A stretch of 64,000 nucleotides of DNA from Bacillus yapensis (GCF_005280205.1 NZ_SUND01000001.1:124001-188000); one strand, 5' to 3'; counted from the first letter of the stretch, positions 1 through 9,351 are shown. The notes: a model not told the origin generated them from the sequence alone. A program made the numbers and translations.

Positions 1-1292
1 GCTGTTCGTTTATGATGAACAATATTTTGTTTTGACGCCTGATAAATCGGGATCATCATCATAAAGATACAAGCGATCACTGCCAAGAAGGAATAAAGAA
101 ACGATTCCTTTAATAGCTTCGTTTGTAAGGATGAACGTTGGACGAATTCTAGGAATCCATTGGTCGCACCTAAGATTTTGCAGAGCCATAATCCTAGAAA
201 TGGTCCCATTAGAAAAGCGACGGTAGCGAGTAGTCCAATTTCAATTAAATAAATAAGTAGAATCTGTACTCGTTTAGCTCCCCGACTATTTAAAATCGCA
301 ATTTCATTCCGCTGACGGTCGATGATTAACTTCGTAACCATATAAAGATAGATTCCGAGCATAATAAACAACGGAACATTCAACGACCAAAGCATCGTAC
401 GCAGCTGACCGCTTTTATCAAAATAACTCGTGATAATATTTTGCGCTGGAAAATTCACAATAAGCTTGCCATCCGTCAATTCACTAACAGCGGCCTTTGT
501 TCTTTTTTCCATCCCAACTAATGATTCCAGTTGGTTTATCGTGACTGCATGATAATCAAATGCTGTATAAAAACGAATCGATTCGATCTTGTGAGAATCT
601 CCATTCACAAAAGCTGTTTCGAAAATTTCTTCTGGCAGGAAGAAATCCTCATTGTAGGAATCAGGGGAAGTAAACCAATAAGGATCTCGTTCATCCTTTG
701 CCTTAAACGTCCCCACGGGCTTAACGACAATTTGTTCATTGCCCTTTCCCGCTAAAAAAGTTGTATTTAAGACAATATCACGCTTTTTCAACGCACTCTC
801 CGGAACTAAAACCTCATAGATTCCGTCTTTCGTTGGTGCGTTCGGCCAATTTCCATCGGTGATCTCAATATGTTTTTTCAGATCACTAAAAGAAAGAATG
901 CTCCCAAATTTTTGCTCCTTTAAAGACGCCTGGCTTGGGTCCTCATATGCAATTGCGAGTGGTGCCGTACTCATCATCGTGAGCGTTGCTTCGATTGGCA
1001 GATTGACCTCATTCGTCAGATTTGTACTTGTTTTCTTTAGCTCATTTACGAGACTCTTTTGATCCTCCTCAGCACTCGGAAGTTGGATGAGATAAGAGTA
1101 CTCTCCTGGGTATTTATCATTTTTCACTTGGTAATCTTCTAGTTCCTTTAGTAACAGCTTTGATAGAACACTAGAGGAATACGTAGGTATACTCGATACG
1201 AGCGAAGACGTAATTAATAAACCGAGGAAAAGACTGCCAACAAGCCAACGATTATTAAGTATTTTACGTATGATAATCTTTAAGATCGCCAT
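1..1292 (-). CDS. FtsX/MacB-type ABC transporter permease (3' part cut by window edge)
   Basis: An open frame runs from an ATG at 1292 off the left edge, so about 430 N-terminal residues are visible. The start follows an AGGAGG site five bases upstream. The protein opens with one hydrophobic segment (about residues 15-35), continues with a long hydrophilic extracytoplasmic region (about 40-290), and then has hydrophobic segments from about 300 on, around the sequence RQRNEIAILNSRGAKR. That short cytoplasmic loop is typical of FtsX-like permease domains. Directly upstream are its ATPase and a MacA-like adaptor, so the three form one operon. Family knowledge: such permeases couple ATP hydrolysis to extrusion of, or mechanical signalling about, extracytoplasmic substrates. 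The substrate cannot be inferred. A second FtsX domain probably lies outside the window. Confidence 0.85.
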   Translation of the reverse strand, partial: MAILKIIIRKILNNRWLVGSLFLGLLITSSLVSSIPTYSSSVLSKLLLKELEDYQVKNDKYPGEYSYLIQLPSAEEDQKSLVNELKKTSTNLTNEVNLPIEATLTMMSTAPLAIAYEDPSQASLKEQKFGSILSFSDLKKHIEITDGNWPNAPTKDGIYEVLVPESALKKRDIVLNTTFLAGKGNEQIVVKPVGTFKAKDERDPYWFTSPDSYNEDFFLPEEIFETAFVNGDSHKIESIRFYTAFDYHAVTINQLESLVGMEKRTKAAVSELTDGKLIVNFPAQNIITSYFDKSGQLRTMLWSLNVPLFIMLGIYLYMVTKLIIDRQRNEIAILNSRGAKRVQILLIYLIEIGLLATVAFLMGPFLGLWLCKILGATNGFLEFVQRSSLQTKLLKESFLYSFLAVIACIFMMMIPIYQASKQNIVHHKRT

Positions 1293-1304
1293 GGCACATT
1301 CCTC

Positions 1305-2339
1305 CTATTTTAAAATAACCTTGTCTCCCTCACTGAGACCTTTTATGACCTCAACCTCTGTATCCGTACTAATTCCTACTTCAATATCCACTTCTCTTTT
1401 CGTGTTGCCATCGAGAACTTGGACATAGTTTCTTCCCATCGCCAGCCTTAAACCGTTTTTCGGGATAACAAGTACCTTTTCTTTTTGCTGGGTAACGACT
1501 TCAAAATCGATTAAATCACCGACTTTTGCATCCTTTGGCAGTTCAGCCAGACTCATTAGAATACTTTTTTGATAAAGCTCTGCATTGGTTTCCATAATAT
1601 CTAGTGGAACATCCTTTGGCGTTTGCACAACTTTCCCTGTGATCGGTTTGCCATTACTCGTAAGATTCGCAGTCATGCCGAGCTTGATATCCGCGATTTG
1701 TTCTACACTTTGTGCAGTGTATAAAACCTGTAGGTTGCTTGTATCAGCCACTTGGACAATCGATTCAAAAGCTTGAACGGGATCGCCTGCTTTTTGTTCG
1801 CCTACAAAGGTGACGATTCCATTTATCGGTGATTTGAGCTGTGATTTCGCTAATTGCTCCCTCATGTACTGCACTTTGTTTTTAACAGACTGAAGGTCCA
1901 ATTTAGCAATATCAATCGTGAGTTGTGGGGCATTTTGACTCTGTAGAGCTTTAAGCTGAAGCTCCGCCTTTTTTAGATCAAGTTCTGCTTGCTTCACATC
2001 AAAACTGAGAGTAGCTGTATCGACCTCTACAAGAAGTTGCCCTTTTTTCACCACATCTCCTTCGCTAACGTGGAATTTTTTAATTCTTGCACCTGATTCT
2101 GAAAAAGATAGGGTGTGATTATCGACAGGTGTTAAGGTCCCTGCTCCTTTAAGACTTTTGATAATACTGCCTGTTTTCACATCGACGACATCGTATTCTA
2201 CTTTTGCAGGCTCTACTAAAGGAGGTGCAAGCACCGCCTCTTCTTTCGGCAAGAAAGAACAAGCCGATAAACTGGAAACGATTACACACATAGATATACT
2301 TGTCACGAGTTTTGAATACTTTTGTTGAGCTTTACGCAA
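1305..2339 (-). CDS. MacA/HlyD-like efflux adaptor lipoprotein
   Basis: This is a membrane-fusion protein that would link an FtsX-type permease to its extracytoplasmic partner. I chose the TTG at 2339 as start because GGAGG lies nine bases upstream; it overlaps the stop of the ATPase gene (TTGCGTAA). An in-frame ATG at 2348 abuts the same GGAGG and is too close, and one at 2366 has no site. A signal peptide ends in the lipobox LSAC, so the protein is probably lipid-anchored. After it come a biotinyl/lipoyl-like beta domain (GARIKKFHVSEGDVVKKGQL), a helical hairpin of about 45 residues rich in K, L and Q, then SPINGIVTFVGEQKAGDPV, and C-terminal beta-barrel domains ending EGDKVILK. It is the middle gene of the three-gene exporter. 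Confidence 0.85.
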   Translation of the reverse strand: MRKAQQKYSKLVTSISMCVIVSSLSACSFLPKEEAVLAPPLVEPAKVEYDVVDVKTGSIIKSLKGAGTLTPVDNHTLSFSESGARIKKFHVSEGDVVKKGQLLVEVDTATLSFDVKQAELDLKKAELQLKALQSQNAPQLTIDIAKLDLQSVKNKVQYMREQLAKSQLKSPINGIVTFVGEQKAGDPVQAFESIVQVADTSNLQVLYTAQSVEQIADIKLGMTANLTSNGKPITGKVVQTPKDVPLDIMETNAELYQKSILMSLAELPKDAKVGDLIDFEVVTQQKEKVLVIPKNGLRLAMGRNYVQVLDGNTKREVDIEVGISTDTEVEVIKGLSEGDKVILK

Positions 2340-3003
2340 TTTTGCCATCCTCCAATTCAAAAACATGCTCGATCATTTCTAGAATGGCTGGATCATGTGT
2401 TGTCATAACGATCGTGGTTTTCTTTTCTTCTACCAGCTTCTTAAATCTTGTAATGATTTGAAAAGCAGTTTTACTATCTAGTTCCGCGGTTGGTTCATCA
2501 GCCAAAATAATGGAAGGAGAAGGCGCAATCGCTCTAGCAATTGCACAACGCTGCTGCTCCCCACCAGATAGTTCAAAAGGATGGTGACTAGCTCGTTTGG
2601 TTAAGCCGACAACCTCTAATGCATCCTGCACCCGCTCTGCCCATTCCTCCCTTGGTGTACCTGCAACGCGAAGGCCAAATTCAATATTCTCCTCCACTGT
2701 CATTAATGGGACTAGCCCAAATGATTGAAAAATAAAACCGATGTTCGTTCTTCTAAACTCCGTTCTTTCTTTCTCTGAAAGCTGGCCGATATCGCTATTT
2801 TCAAAGAGTACTTTTCCATCTGTGGGTTGATCTAGAGCACCCATTATATTAATGAGCGTCGTTTTTCCAGAACCTGATCTTCCTTTTAAAGCCACTAATG
2901 TATTCGGTAAAATCGATAAATTAATTTTTGAAAGAACTTGGACTTTGTTTTCGCCAGCACCATATTCCTTCACAACATCTGTCACTGCAATTAGTGGAAG
3001 CAT
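2332..3003 (-). CDS. MacB/LolD-type ABC transporter ATPase
   Basis: A 223-residue ATP-binding subunit of the usual length for the LolD/MacB/FtsE class. Walker A is GRSGSGKT, the Q-loop lies in FIFQSFGLVPLMTVEEN, the signature is LSGGEQQR, Walker B is IILADEPTAELD, and the switch histidine is in MTTHDP. Preceded by GGGGG about eight bases before ATG. It is the first gene of the exporter operon: its stop overlaps the TTG start of the adaptor, and the permease follows. It energises the adjacent FtsX-type permease at the cytoplasmic membrane. What is exported cannot be deduced; no two-component sensor, which often accompanies antimicrobial-peptide exporters of this shape, is seen. Confidence 0.9.
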   Translation of the reverse strand: MLPLIAVTDVVKEYGAGENKVQVLSKINLSILPNTLVALKGRSGSGKTTLINIMGALDQPTDGKVLFENSDIGQLSEKERTEFRRTNIGFIFQSFGLVPLMTVEENIEFGLRVAGTPREEWAERVQDALEVVGLTKRASHHPFELSGGEQQRCAIARAIAPSPSIILADEPTAELDSKTAFQIITRFKKLVEEKKTTIVMTTHDPAILEMIEHVFELEDGKIA

Positions 3004-3039
3004 GTATGTAACCCCCGAAAAGTATGATTGTTTTACTTC

Positions 3040-3396
3040 TTACGCATTCACTGTTTTTCGATCAGGAGCAGAATAAGCAATCATCATCCGGCATGGCTCC
3101 CAGCTCGTCACTGTTGCATTGTGCGGTACATTTCTTGGAATGCGCAACATCATCCCAGGTGACAAATGAACGGTTTCGTCCCCTAATGTATGGTCACACT
3201 CACCTGAAAGGACAAAGATAAGCTCCTCACAATTTGGATGGTAATGCCTATGGTTGGACTGCCCAGCATGAATATAGACCATTCCAAAGGTCATTTCAGC
3301 ATCTGAATCAATCTCTTGACCACAAAGCCATTGAATTTTTCCCCAATCCATTTCTAACAAATGCTTTTGTTCTGATAAATTCGTTATCGTCGCCAT
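3040..3396 (-). CDS. Small cupin-domain protein
   Basis: A 118-residue single-domain cupin. Cupin motif 1 is visible as HYHPNCEELIFVLSGE, with metal-binding His, His and Glu, and motif 2 as PGMMLRIPRNVPHNA, with the second His, so a metal site is probably intact. It follows the Gfo/Idh/MocA gene by 17 bases and is very likely cotranscribed with it. Small cupins of this sort are often sugar-binding or sugar-isomerising partners of sugar-oxidising enzymes, but this one cannot be assigned a reaction from sequence alone. Confidence 0.8.
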   Translation of the reverse strand: MATITNLSEQKHLLEMDWGKIQWLCGQEIDSDAEMTFGMVYIHAGQSNHRHYHPNCEELIFVLSGECDHTLGDETVHLSPGMMLRIPRNVPHNATVTSWEPCRMMIAYSAPDRKTVNA

Positions 3397-3413
3397 TAAT
3401 GGCCCACCTCCAA

Positions 3414-4502
3414 TTATGAATTGATGACCGCCCTTTTCCCAGGCTCAGTAAATCTGTATGCTTGAAATAGCTTAAGAATTTCCAATGATTCTTCTAACGT
3501 ACCCTTTTGTGGCGCGTTTCCTGTTAGAATGCTCTCACAAAAATGGTTAACCTCTTGAACATATCCCAAATAAAAAAGATTTTTATTATAGAGCTGTCCG
3601 AGCGAAAATTCTGGTTCCCAATGAAGAGGCGCGACTTCATTATCCACTAAATAGGAGGAATCCCGTCCATATGCTGGAAGAGCTGCCTTTCGGTAATAGG
3701 TGACCTTCACTCCGTTTTCCACGACAATATTGGCTCCCTCACCGATCACTTCTAGCCTCTCAAGCGGACTACTTCCAGATATTCCAGCTGTTAAATGTAG
3801 AGTCCCAACCGCTCCAGTTAAAAAGCGGAAATTTGTTACGCTTCCTCCATTCACGGGCTCCCATTCGTAGGAAAGAGATTCAATCTTGCCCATTAAATAA
3901 TGGATAATCGCGCCAGGATGAAAGATATGATCAAGCAAACTTGTTAAATTTCGTAAATCCTTTCGTTCTTCGAAGGGTGGCATATGCTGAGGATATCGAA
4001 TGTAGATGGAGGAAATTGTCCCAAACTCTGGTGTTTGAATAATTTCTTTCACCTTTTCGATCGAAGGGAAAAACGTTTTCTTCAAACCAGTCATGACATA
4101 GCGGTTGTGTTGTTGGCTGGCAGCGATTAGCTGTTGAATTTCTTCTGTACTTGATGCGGTTGGTTTTTCCATCCATACATGAGCACCGGCTTTTAAGCAA
4201 TCCAATGCAAGGTCTGTTGCTTGGACTCTACCATCAGGATGGTAAGAGGTTACAATAAAGACAGCATCAGGTTTCTCTTTTTCCAGCATTTCTAAATGAT
4301 TCGTATAATGAGCTTTTGCACCGAATTGAGCTGCATAAGAAGCCGCTTTCTCAGAATCCTGATCGCAAATGGCAAGTAAATGAATCGGTGCGTATTGAAA
4401 AGTCGGATAAATATTTCGGAAAGAATGTCCACCGGCTCCGATAAAACAAACATTGAGCTTTTTTTCATATTCGAAATTATAGGTTATCAATGATCGTGCC
4501 AT
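3414..4502 (-). CDS. Gfo/Idh/MocA-family NAD(P)-dependent oxidoreductase
   Basis: A 362-residue protein with an N-terminal Rossmann fold (VCFIGAGGHSFRNIYPTF, then acidic LAICDQD) and the family's EKP motif (VWMEKPTASS). The C-terminal alpha/beta domain starts about residue 130. AGGAG lies about eight bases before ATG. Family members oxidise or reduce sugars, sugar acids and cyclitols with NAD(P). It forms a two-gene unit with the downstream cupin. The unit is separated from the GH172 gene by a terminator and a 200-bp repeat, so it is probably transcribed on its own. A role in oxidising a pentose or sugar released by the neighbouring locus is possible but unproven. Confidence 0.85.
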   Translation of the reverse strand: MARSLITYNFEYEKKLNVCFIGAGGHSFRNIYPTFQYAPIHLLAICDQDSEKAASYAAQFGAKAHYTNHLEMLEKEKPDAVFIVTSYHPDGRVQATDLALDCLKAGAHVWMEKPTASSTEEIQQLIAASQQHNRYVMTGLKKTFFPSIEKVKEIIQTPEFGTISSIYIRYPQHMPPFEERKDLRNLTSLLDHIFHPGAIIHYLMGKIESLSYEWEPVNGGSVTNFRFLTGAVGTLHLTAGISGSSPLERLEVIGEGANIVVENGVKVTYYRKAALPAYGRDSSYLVDNEVAPLHWEPEFSLGQLYNKNLFYLGYVQEVNHFCESILTGNAPQKGTLEESLEILKLFQAYRFTEPGKRAVINS

Positions 4503-4544
4503 GAGTCTTCAACTCCTATTTGGATTTTCGACAGGTGTACTGTA

Positions 4545-4744
4545 CCCACTTAACCGGAGAAATTCCTTCTATTTCGAAAGAATAATAGTTATTTAGTGAA
4601 ATAGGCGGAGATTTTCCGCTAATTGACCTAAAAAGCCTTAAAATCATGAAAAATGTATGGCTTAACCGGAAAAATTCCGCTTATTAGTAGAGTAATAGAC
4701 TAAATTCTTGATTTAACCGGAATTTTTCCGCCTATTTTTCAATG
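4545..4744. repeat. 200-bp dispersed repeat, copy 1
   Basis: This block matches 18970-19169 along its whole length, with the same 200-bp size and many scattered substitutions. It is built from three related sub-units starting TTAACCGG and carrying short palindromes such as GCGGAGATTTTCCGC and CCGGAAAAATTCCG. The invariant centre includes GCCTTAAAATCATGAAAAAT. It lies between the terminator after the GH172 gene and the start of the oxidoreductase gene, so it may contribute that gene's leader or promoter. Confidence 0.85.
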
Positions 4745-4771
4745 TAACAGTGCTATTTGGATAAAAGAAAA

Positions 4772-4795
4772 TGTAAAGGTATCGCTGCCTTTACA
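4772..4795 (-). terminator. Terminator after the GH172/transport operon
   Basis: Stem TGTAAAGG / CCTTTACA with an eight-base loop, followed on the minus strand by TTTTC. It lies about 20 bases past the stop of the GH172 gene at 4816. Confidence 0.7.
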
Positions 4796-4815
4796 CTTTC
4801 TTTATCTATTCTGTT

Positions 4816-5892
4816 TTAAATAACTTCTAAATCATCCTTGCTTGGAAGTGTTGGATAAGCGTTATGTGGTTCAGCCTGATACCAGAACGCAGTCGAAGCA
4901 ATATCATCCTGAAGTGGCAGATATCTATGTCCTGAACGCCAACCTAATGCTTGAATAGTCACTTTTAAATCTTCCTCGAAACGAATTGGATCCATTACAT
5001 GCCAGCGGTACATGCCAAAGCGTTGCTGACTTTGATACAGTCCATCCGGCTTGATTACCTGGTGCATTCCAAGATAAGCCGTTGAGTACGTACCGTATTC
5101 ACCTTTTGGTTGCTCCCAATTCCATGCGCCGCCGAAGTAGTCTTCTGTTCCTGTTCCACAGATCGTTGGATATTCTTTATCCCCATCCATATAGAACTTG
5201 ATTTCGCCTTCTCCCCACCAGCCTGTGTTGTTTACTCCCCACGCAATGTAGGTACCAACATAATGTCCATGTCCTTTTACACCATCAAGAATGGTATGAA
5301 CATCTTTGTATAGTAGTGGGTTGCTTCTTCTCCATTGCGCATGGAAATAAGCAGCATCCTCTGGAATATCCGTTAATGTGTAATCCACCTGATAATAAAG
5401 AACCTCATCATTGTCAGAAATGTTCTCAACCGTAATTTTTGCTGATTTACGGAAAGGCATTTCCCAATAGCTATTCATTCCACCAGCCGGATTCACAGCT
5501 ACAGGAATCGAACTAACATTACTGCGCTCGCCCCAACCATTACAGAAGAAATCACCAATCGGTACTTCTACAGATGGTGTTTCTTCTCCATCCCAATACA
5601 TACGAAGAATCAGATATCGCCAAGAAGGCGGGAAGCAAGTTAGCCAAATATGTTGGATTGCTCCTGGTCCATCCATTTCTGCCATCGTAATCGTTGACTT
5701 TGCTTTTACATGGACAGACGGTGAAACCTTCCAGCCTTGTCCTAAATCTCTAGCACACTCTGCACCTGTTCCCTCAGTTGCCATCCCACCTTTGCCTTTT
5801 TCACCAGTGAAATTTTCAGGGCTGATTGAACGTGTTTTTGCTTTTGATAAACGTGATAGATTCCCTAATCCCATTCCTAATCCGTTAAACAT
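4816..5892 (-). CDS. GH172 (DUF2961) glycoside hydrolase A
   Basis: A 358-residue DUF2961 protein. Landmarks are an N-terminal PGAIQHIWLT strand, RMYWDGEETPSVEVPIGDFF, the family hallmark CGTGTEDYFGGAW with acidic residues probably in the active site, and a C-terminal STAFWYQAEPH strand. There is no signal peptide, so it should act in the cytoplasm on imported oligosaccharides. Established: DUF2961 is CAZy GH172, whose characterised members act on furanosides, including alpha-D-fructofuranosides, difructose anhydride and D-arabinofuranosides. It is the last gene of the leftward operon (binding protein, two permeases, DUF6259-like, DUF4185, GH172) and is paralogous to the protein at 12947-14044. 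D-arabinofuranosidase is favoured because of the DUF4185 and KdsD-like neighbours; a fructan-type substrate is the main alternative. Confidence 0.88.
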   Translation of the reverse strand: MFNGLGMGLGNLSRLSKAKTRSISPENFTGEKGKGGMATEGTGAECARDLGQGWKVSPSVHVKAKSTITMAEMDGPGAIQHIWLTCFPPSWRYLILRMYWDGEETPSVEVPIGDFFCNGWGERSNVSSIPVAVNPAGGMNSYWEMPFRKSAKITVENISDNDEVLYYQVDYTLTDIPEDAAYFHAQWRRSNPLLYKDVHTILDGVKGHGHYVGTYIAWGVNNTGWWGEGEIKFYMDGDKEYPTICGTGTEDYFGGAWNWEQPKGEYGTYSTAYLGMHQVIKPDGLYQSQQRFGMYRWHVMDPIRFEEDLKVTIQALGWRSGHRYLPLQDDIASTAFWYQAEPHNAYPTLPSKDDLEVI

Positions 5893-5917
5893 AATGTGTC
5901 ACTCCATTCTCTAGTAT

Positions 5918-7063
5918 TTATTCTAGTTCTAATTCTGCTTTCATCATGTAGCTATTGTAGGTACCCCAGCGCGACATCGTGAAATACATTGTTTTTCCTT
6001 CATTTTTGATAAAAGAAGGATGCATGTACGAGCCGTATAAACCAGGGAAATCCTTTTGTGCTACCATCACTTTTGGTTCGGTCCATGGTCCCCATGGATT
6101 TTCTGCTTCAACGAAATCAATATTCGTTGTCTCACCGTTAATATAGGTCATAATCCAGCGCTCTAAATCCGAATTCCACACAACAGATAGTTCACCCGCT
6201 GTTGTTTCTAAAATAGACTTGGCCTCTTTTTCTTCACTCGACCACTGCGGGTGCCCATTTGCATCTGTTCCAGTAAAGTATTGATAACTGTTCTTGTCTT
6301 CGATTTTATCCTTATTCACTTTCATGAGCTGAATCGGGCTGTATCTTCCTGCTTTCACCCCGTAAAAATAAATATCATCGCCAAGAACTTCGTTTTGTTC
6401 AGGTTTTACAATCGCGACCTGAGTAAAATTACTGTCCCCTTCCCAGGTTAACTCCTCCACGGGTGCCCATGTTTCCCCTGCATCATTTGACTTGTAGACA
6501 CCCGAATACGAAGTCACCCATACTCCTGGATCGCCCCAAGCGTCTACTGCCATATAGTAGAGATACATGCTTCCATCCACAGCTACCCCATAGGTCGGAA
6601 TGGATGTTAAGTGATAACCTTGCGTCTTTTTAGAAGGAATGAGTTCTTTCGCCATACCATTTTCATCAGCTAAGAAACCATCTAACTCAATTCCATCAGT
6701 CGGATCCATATCCTTCGAAAATCCAACCGTATTCGATCGCCAATTCGTTGATGGACCGGTACCAGGAGGCACTGCACTCCCGGATCCAAACGTATCACCG
6801 AAAACGTAGTAAAACGTTCCATCCATATCAAAAATACTTCCGAGATCCGTACCAGCGATATCATACTGTTCTTCGGTTTTATTCATGGAATCTTGACCAG
6901 TTATCGCAGCAATCTCAGTTACTTCAATGTCTTTAATCTTGGCTTTCGGACTATCCTTGCTGGTTGAGTTTTGGAGATTCATAAACAGATAGATCCCAAC
7001 GACAAGGACGATAATCCCTATTAGTGACGCTGATTTTTGCATGGTTGTCATTTTCTTCAACAT
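5918..7063 (-). CDS. Membrane-anchored DUF4185 (GH183-type) protein
   Basis: A 381-residue protein with an uncleaved-looking N-terminal membrane segment (SLIGIIVLVVGIYLFMNL, about residues 13-31) and no lipobox, followed by a DUF4185 five-bladed-propeller-like domain. Conserved strings shared with the protein at 15053-17239 are TDLG, YVFGD, FPGLYG followed by HP, and MSRWGTYNSYMM near the C-terminus. Established: DUF4185 proteins include endo-D-arabinanases (CAZy GH183). The anchor places it on the outer face of the membrane, where it could shorten chains beside the importer. It lies 25 bases before GH172 A in the same operon. Function is inferred from family and context; activity on another furanan is possible. 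Confidence 0.85.
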   Translation of the reverse strand: MLKKMTTMQKSASLIGIIVLVVGIYLFMNLQNSTSKDSPKAKIKDIEVTEIAAITGQDSMNKTEEQYDIAGTDLGSIFDMDGTFYYVFGDTFGSGSAVPPGTGPSTNWRSNTVGFSKDMDPTDGIELDGFLADENGMAKELIPSKKTQGYHLTSIPTYGVAVDGSMYLYYMAVDAWGDPGVWVTSYSGVYKSNDAGETWAPVEELTWEGDSNFTQVAIVKPEQNEVLGDDIYFYGVKAGRYSPIQLMKVNKDKIEDKNSYQYFTGTDANGHPQWSSEEKEAKSILETTAGELSVVWNSDLERWIMTYINGETTNIDFVEAENPWGPWTEPKVMVAQKDFPGLYGSYMHPSFIKNEGKTMYFTMSRWGTYNSYMMKAELELE

Positions 7064-7096
7064 CTGTATTCCACCTTCAAATTGTGAATACGCGCC

Positions 7097-9313
7097 TTAG
7101 TTCACTTCCAGCAGAATATAGCCTTTTGCCGGGATTTGAACATCCACTGTTTGTTTATCCTTAGGATTCATTGTTAGCAGCTCAACCTTCTCATTTTCGG
7201 TCATACGATCAACCTTGACAGAGTCAGTCGCAAAATATGAAGCTAAGTCTAACTTAATTTGAATCGTTTTTGCTTCATCACTTACATTGGCGAAAAATAA
7301 GCCAATACTCTCATCTTGATATTGCCATGCAGAATGAATAATAGAGTCAACTACTAATTCACCTGTATCATTGTATTCCTTATGATCTTTGGCACAGTTG
7401 TAGATAAACCAATTAAGGTTAACCTTTTCAACCTCAAACTCAAATGGCTTTAACATTCTTCCATAGGCTAAATATTTATTCCCTGCTCCTGTCCGAAGCT
7501 TAGCAAATTTCGAAATGTATTCAGCCCTAGCTTGTGAGAATCCATAACCTCTTGCCTCAAACGGATAGTAATGCTCATCTACAGAGTTTTCTTTTTCATT
7601 GATGACTTCCATTGGACTATATTCGTAGTTTAATTCGTATAAGCCGCCCCATAAATACGTACGAGCCACGTGGAAATAGAACAGGTCGCCAATTTCTTCA
7701 ACAATTTTTCCCCAACCGTCTAAACGAACAGCACCATACTCATGGTATACATACGTAAACATCGGGATTAACTCTGCTTCGCCTTTTTTGAGTAATTCTC
7801 GGACGTTATAGCCTTCTAATGGCGCAGCAGGTGCCCCACCAGCACGTGTCTGATAATAATCTAATACATCCAAGAATACTTCGTTGATCATTTCAGTCCC
7901 CATTGGAATGTATCGTCCATCAGCAGCACGGCTCATCGCCTCTTTTGTATTGATATAATTCTCGCGGTAGGCTTGAGTAATCTGTCTTCCAGCACCCTTT
8001 GTATGACCGTGAGAATCATCCATACATAGTTTCATAATATTATTAGCGGAAATATCATAATAGATAGAATCCACATTGCTTTCTAATTGAAGTGTTTCAT
8101 CCCTGCGAACATGAAGGTCTTGGACATATGGGTCTGCTGGGCATACAAATGGGAATTTATATTGGTCAATACTTTTTGACGGGTCTCTAGGAATCTCTTG
8201 AAGTGCTCTTTTTCCTTTGATCCCATCCGCACCAAAAAGATTAAATAAGTAATCAAACTCAAACGGGGCAAACTTATCCCCATTTTCTCTGATCGCGTTC
8301 AAAGTCGCTTCATTAAATCTTGTCGGAAACCAATCCTTATATCCTCCTGGAATCCCCATTCCAAAGCTTTGGATTTTGTTCGTCCAGTCAGGACCAAGAA
8401 TATGAAGCATCTTTGTATCAATATGTTCATGATATTTCTCAATCCACTCAGCTCTGTCCGCTCCAGCATTAATTCCAAATGTAGAAAGCCCCACATCATC
8501 TAAAAGCCAGTCACATTTATCATCCGTCTTAGAAAGTTCGCCTTTTTGGCACCAATATTGATTAACTGCCCAATCTTTATAAATATCCGCGGCCTCATAC
8601 CAGTTATGGCCTTCTAATGTTTTTATAACGATTGGATAGTTAACCGTGATTCCTTTATGAGGACCAATATCTTCACAGCTATCCAGGAAGGTAGCCTCAA
8701 GGAATCCTTGCTCATTCTTATAAAAGTTCAGCCATTTTGTGTAGCTATCAGCATCATAGGCTGCAAAGTAAAGTCCACCTTGGCCCTTGCCATAGTAGCT
8801 AAAAAATTGCATCGTTGAACCTGAAAAACCTTCAGGGTATGGCATGTATCTAAATCCATTCCACTCACTTGTAAAATTTTTCAGTGGATTATGGATAAGA
8901 AAGCCTGTTGCAAAGCTATGAGCGAGATAATCATCTTCCCCTTGCTCCGTTATATTTCCTATGTTCGGAATAATCGGATATTCGAGTGTATAGATGGACT
9001 TACTTGAATCATTTTGTAATTCACAGTCAAACGATACCTCGTTCGAATCATCCTGAATCCAGACTCTTGCCTTTAAAGCAAGATCCGGAGCCAATTCCCA
9101 TACAAATTTATAGCCCAAACGCTCTTTATCGGCTTCATAGGAAAAACGATGAAAGTCGGTAATCGTTTCTTCCTCTAGTTCCACCCGGAAAGGGACGGAT
9201 GATAACTTTTCGGGAATGTATTCAATTTTCTTTTGTTTATCTATTAAACTGCAAATCGAACCTGTTTCCTTATGAAAAGAAATCGATATGAAATCATTTT
9301 CGAGAAAAATCAT
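7097..9313 (-). CDS. DUF6259-like large glycosidase-type protein
   Basis: About 738 residues; I chose the ATG at 9313 because AAAGGA lies eight bases upstream, while the two upstream ATGs abut it. No signal peptide, so cytoplasmic. The N-terminal third looks like an all-beta sugar-enzyme domain (RVWIQDDSNEVSFDCELQND). A TIM-barrel-like centre contains FGMGIPGGYKDWFPTRF, SNVDSIYYDIS and GTEMINEVFLDVLDYY, with acidic residues at strand ends as in retaining glycosidases. A C-terminal beta domain ends PAKGYILLEVN. It resembles DUF6259 proteins, which to my knowledge have no established activity. It sits between the permeases and the DUF4185 gene, so it probably processes the same imported sugar. 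Specificity and catalytic residues are unknown. Confidence 0.8.
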   Translation of the reverse strand: MIFLENDFISISFHKETGSICSLIDKQKKIEYIPEKLSSVPFRVELEEETITDFHRFSYEADKERLGYKFVWELAPDLALKARVWIQDDSNEVSFDCELQNDSSKSIYTLEYPIIPNIGNITEQGEDDYLAHSFATGFLIHNPLKNFTSEWNGFRYMPYPEGFSGSTMQFFSYYGKGQGGLYFAAYDADSYTKWLNFYKNEQGFLEATFLDSCEDIGPHKGITVNYPIVIKTLEGHNWYEAADIYKDWAVNQYWCQKGELSKTDDKCDWLLDDVGLSTFGINAGADRAEWIEKYHEHIDTKMLHILGPDWTNKIQSFGMGIPGGYKDWFPTRFNEATLNAIRENGDKFAPFEFDYLFNLFGADGIKGKRALQEIPRDPSKSIDQYKFPFVCPADPYVQDLHVRRDETLQLESNVDSIYYDISANNIMKLCMDDSHGHTKGAGRQITQAYRENYINTKEAMSRAADGRYIPMGTEMINEVFLDVLDYYQTRAGGAPAAPLEGYNVRELLKKGEAELIPMFTYVYHEYGAVRLDGWGKIVEEIGDLFYFHVARTYLWGGLYELNYEYSPMEVINEKENSVDEHYYPFEARGYGFSQARAEYISKFAKLRTGAGNKYLAYGRMLKPFEFEVEKVNLNWFIYNCAKDHKEYNDTGELVVDSIIHSAWQYQDESIGLFFANVSDEAKTIQIKLDLASYFATDSVKVDRMTENEKVELLTMNPKDKQTVDVQIPAKGYILLEVN

Positions 9314-9351
9314 CGTCATCATCCTTTGAATCTATCATTTTATTACGAGAC

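Noticed and set aside
4545-4744. CRISPR array
   Set aside because: The repeated sub-units are of unequal length, imperfect and without constant spacers; only three occur and no cas genes are near.
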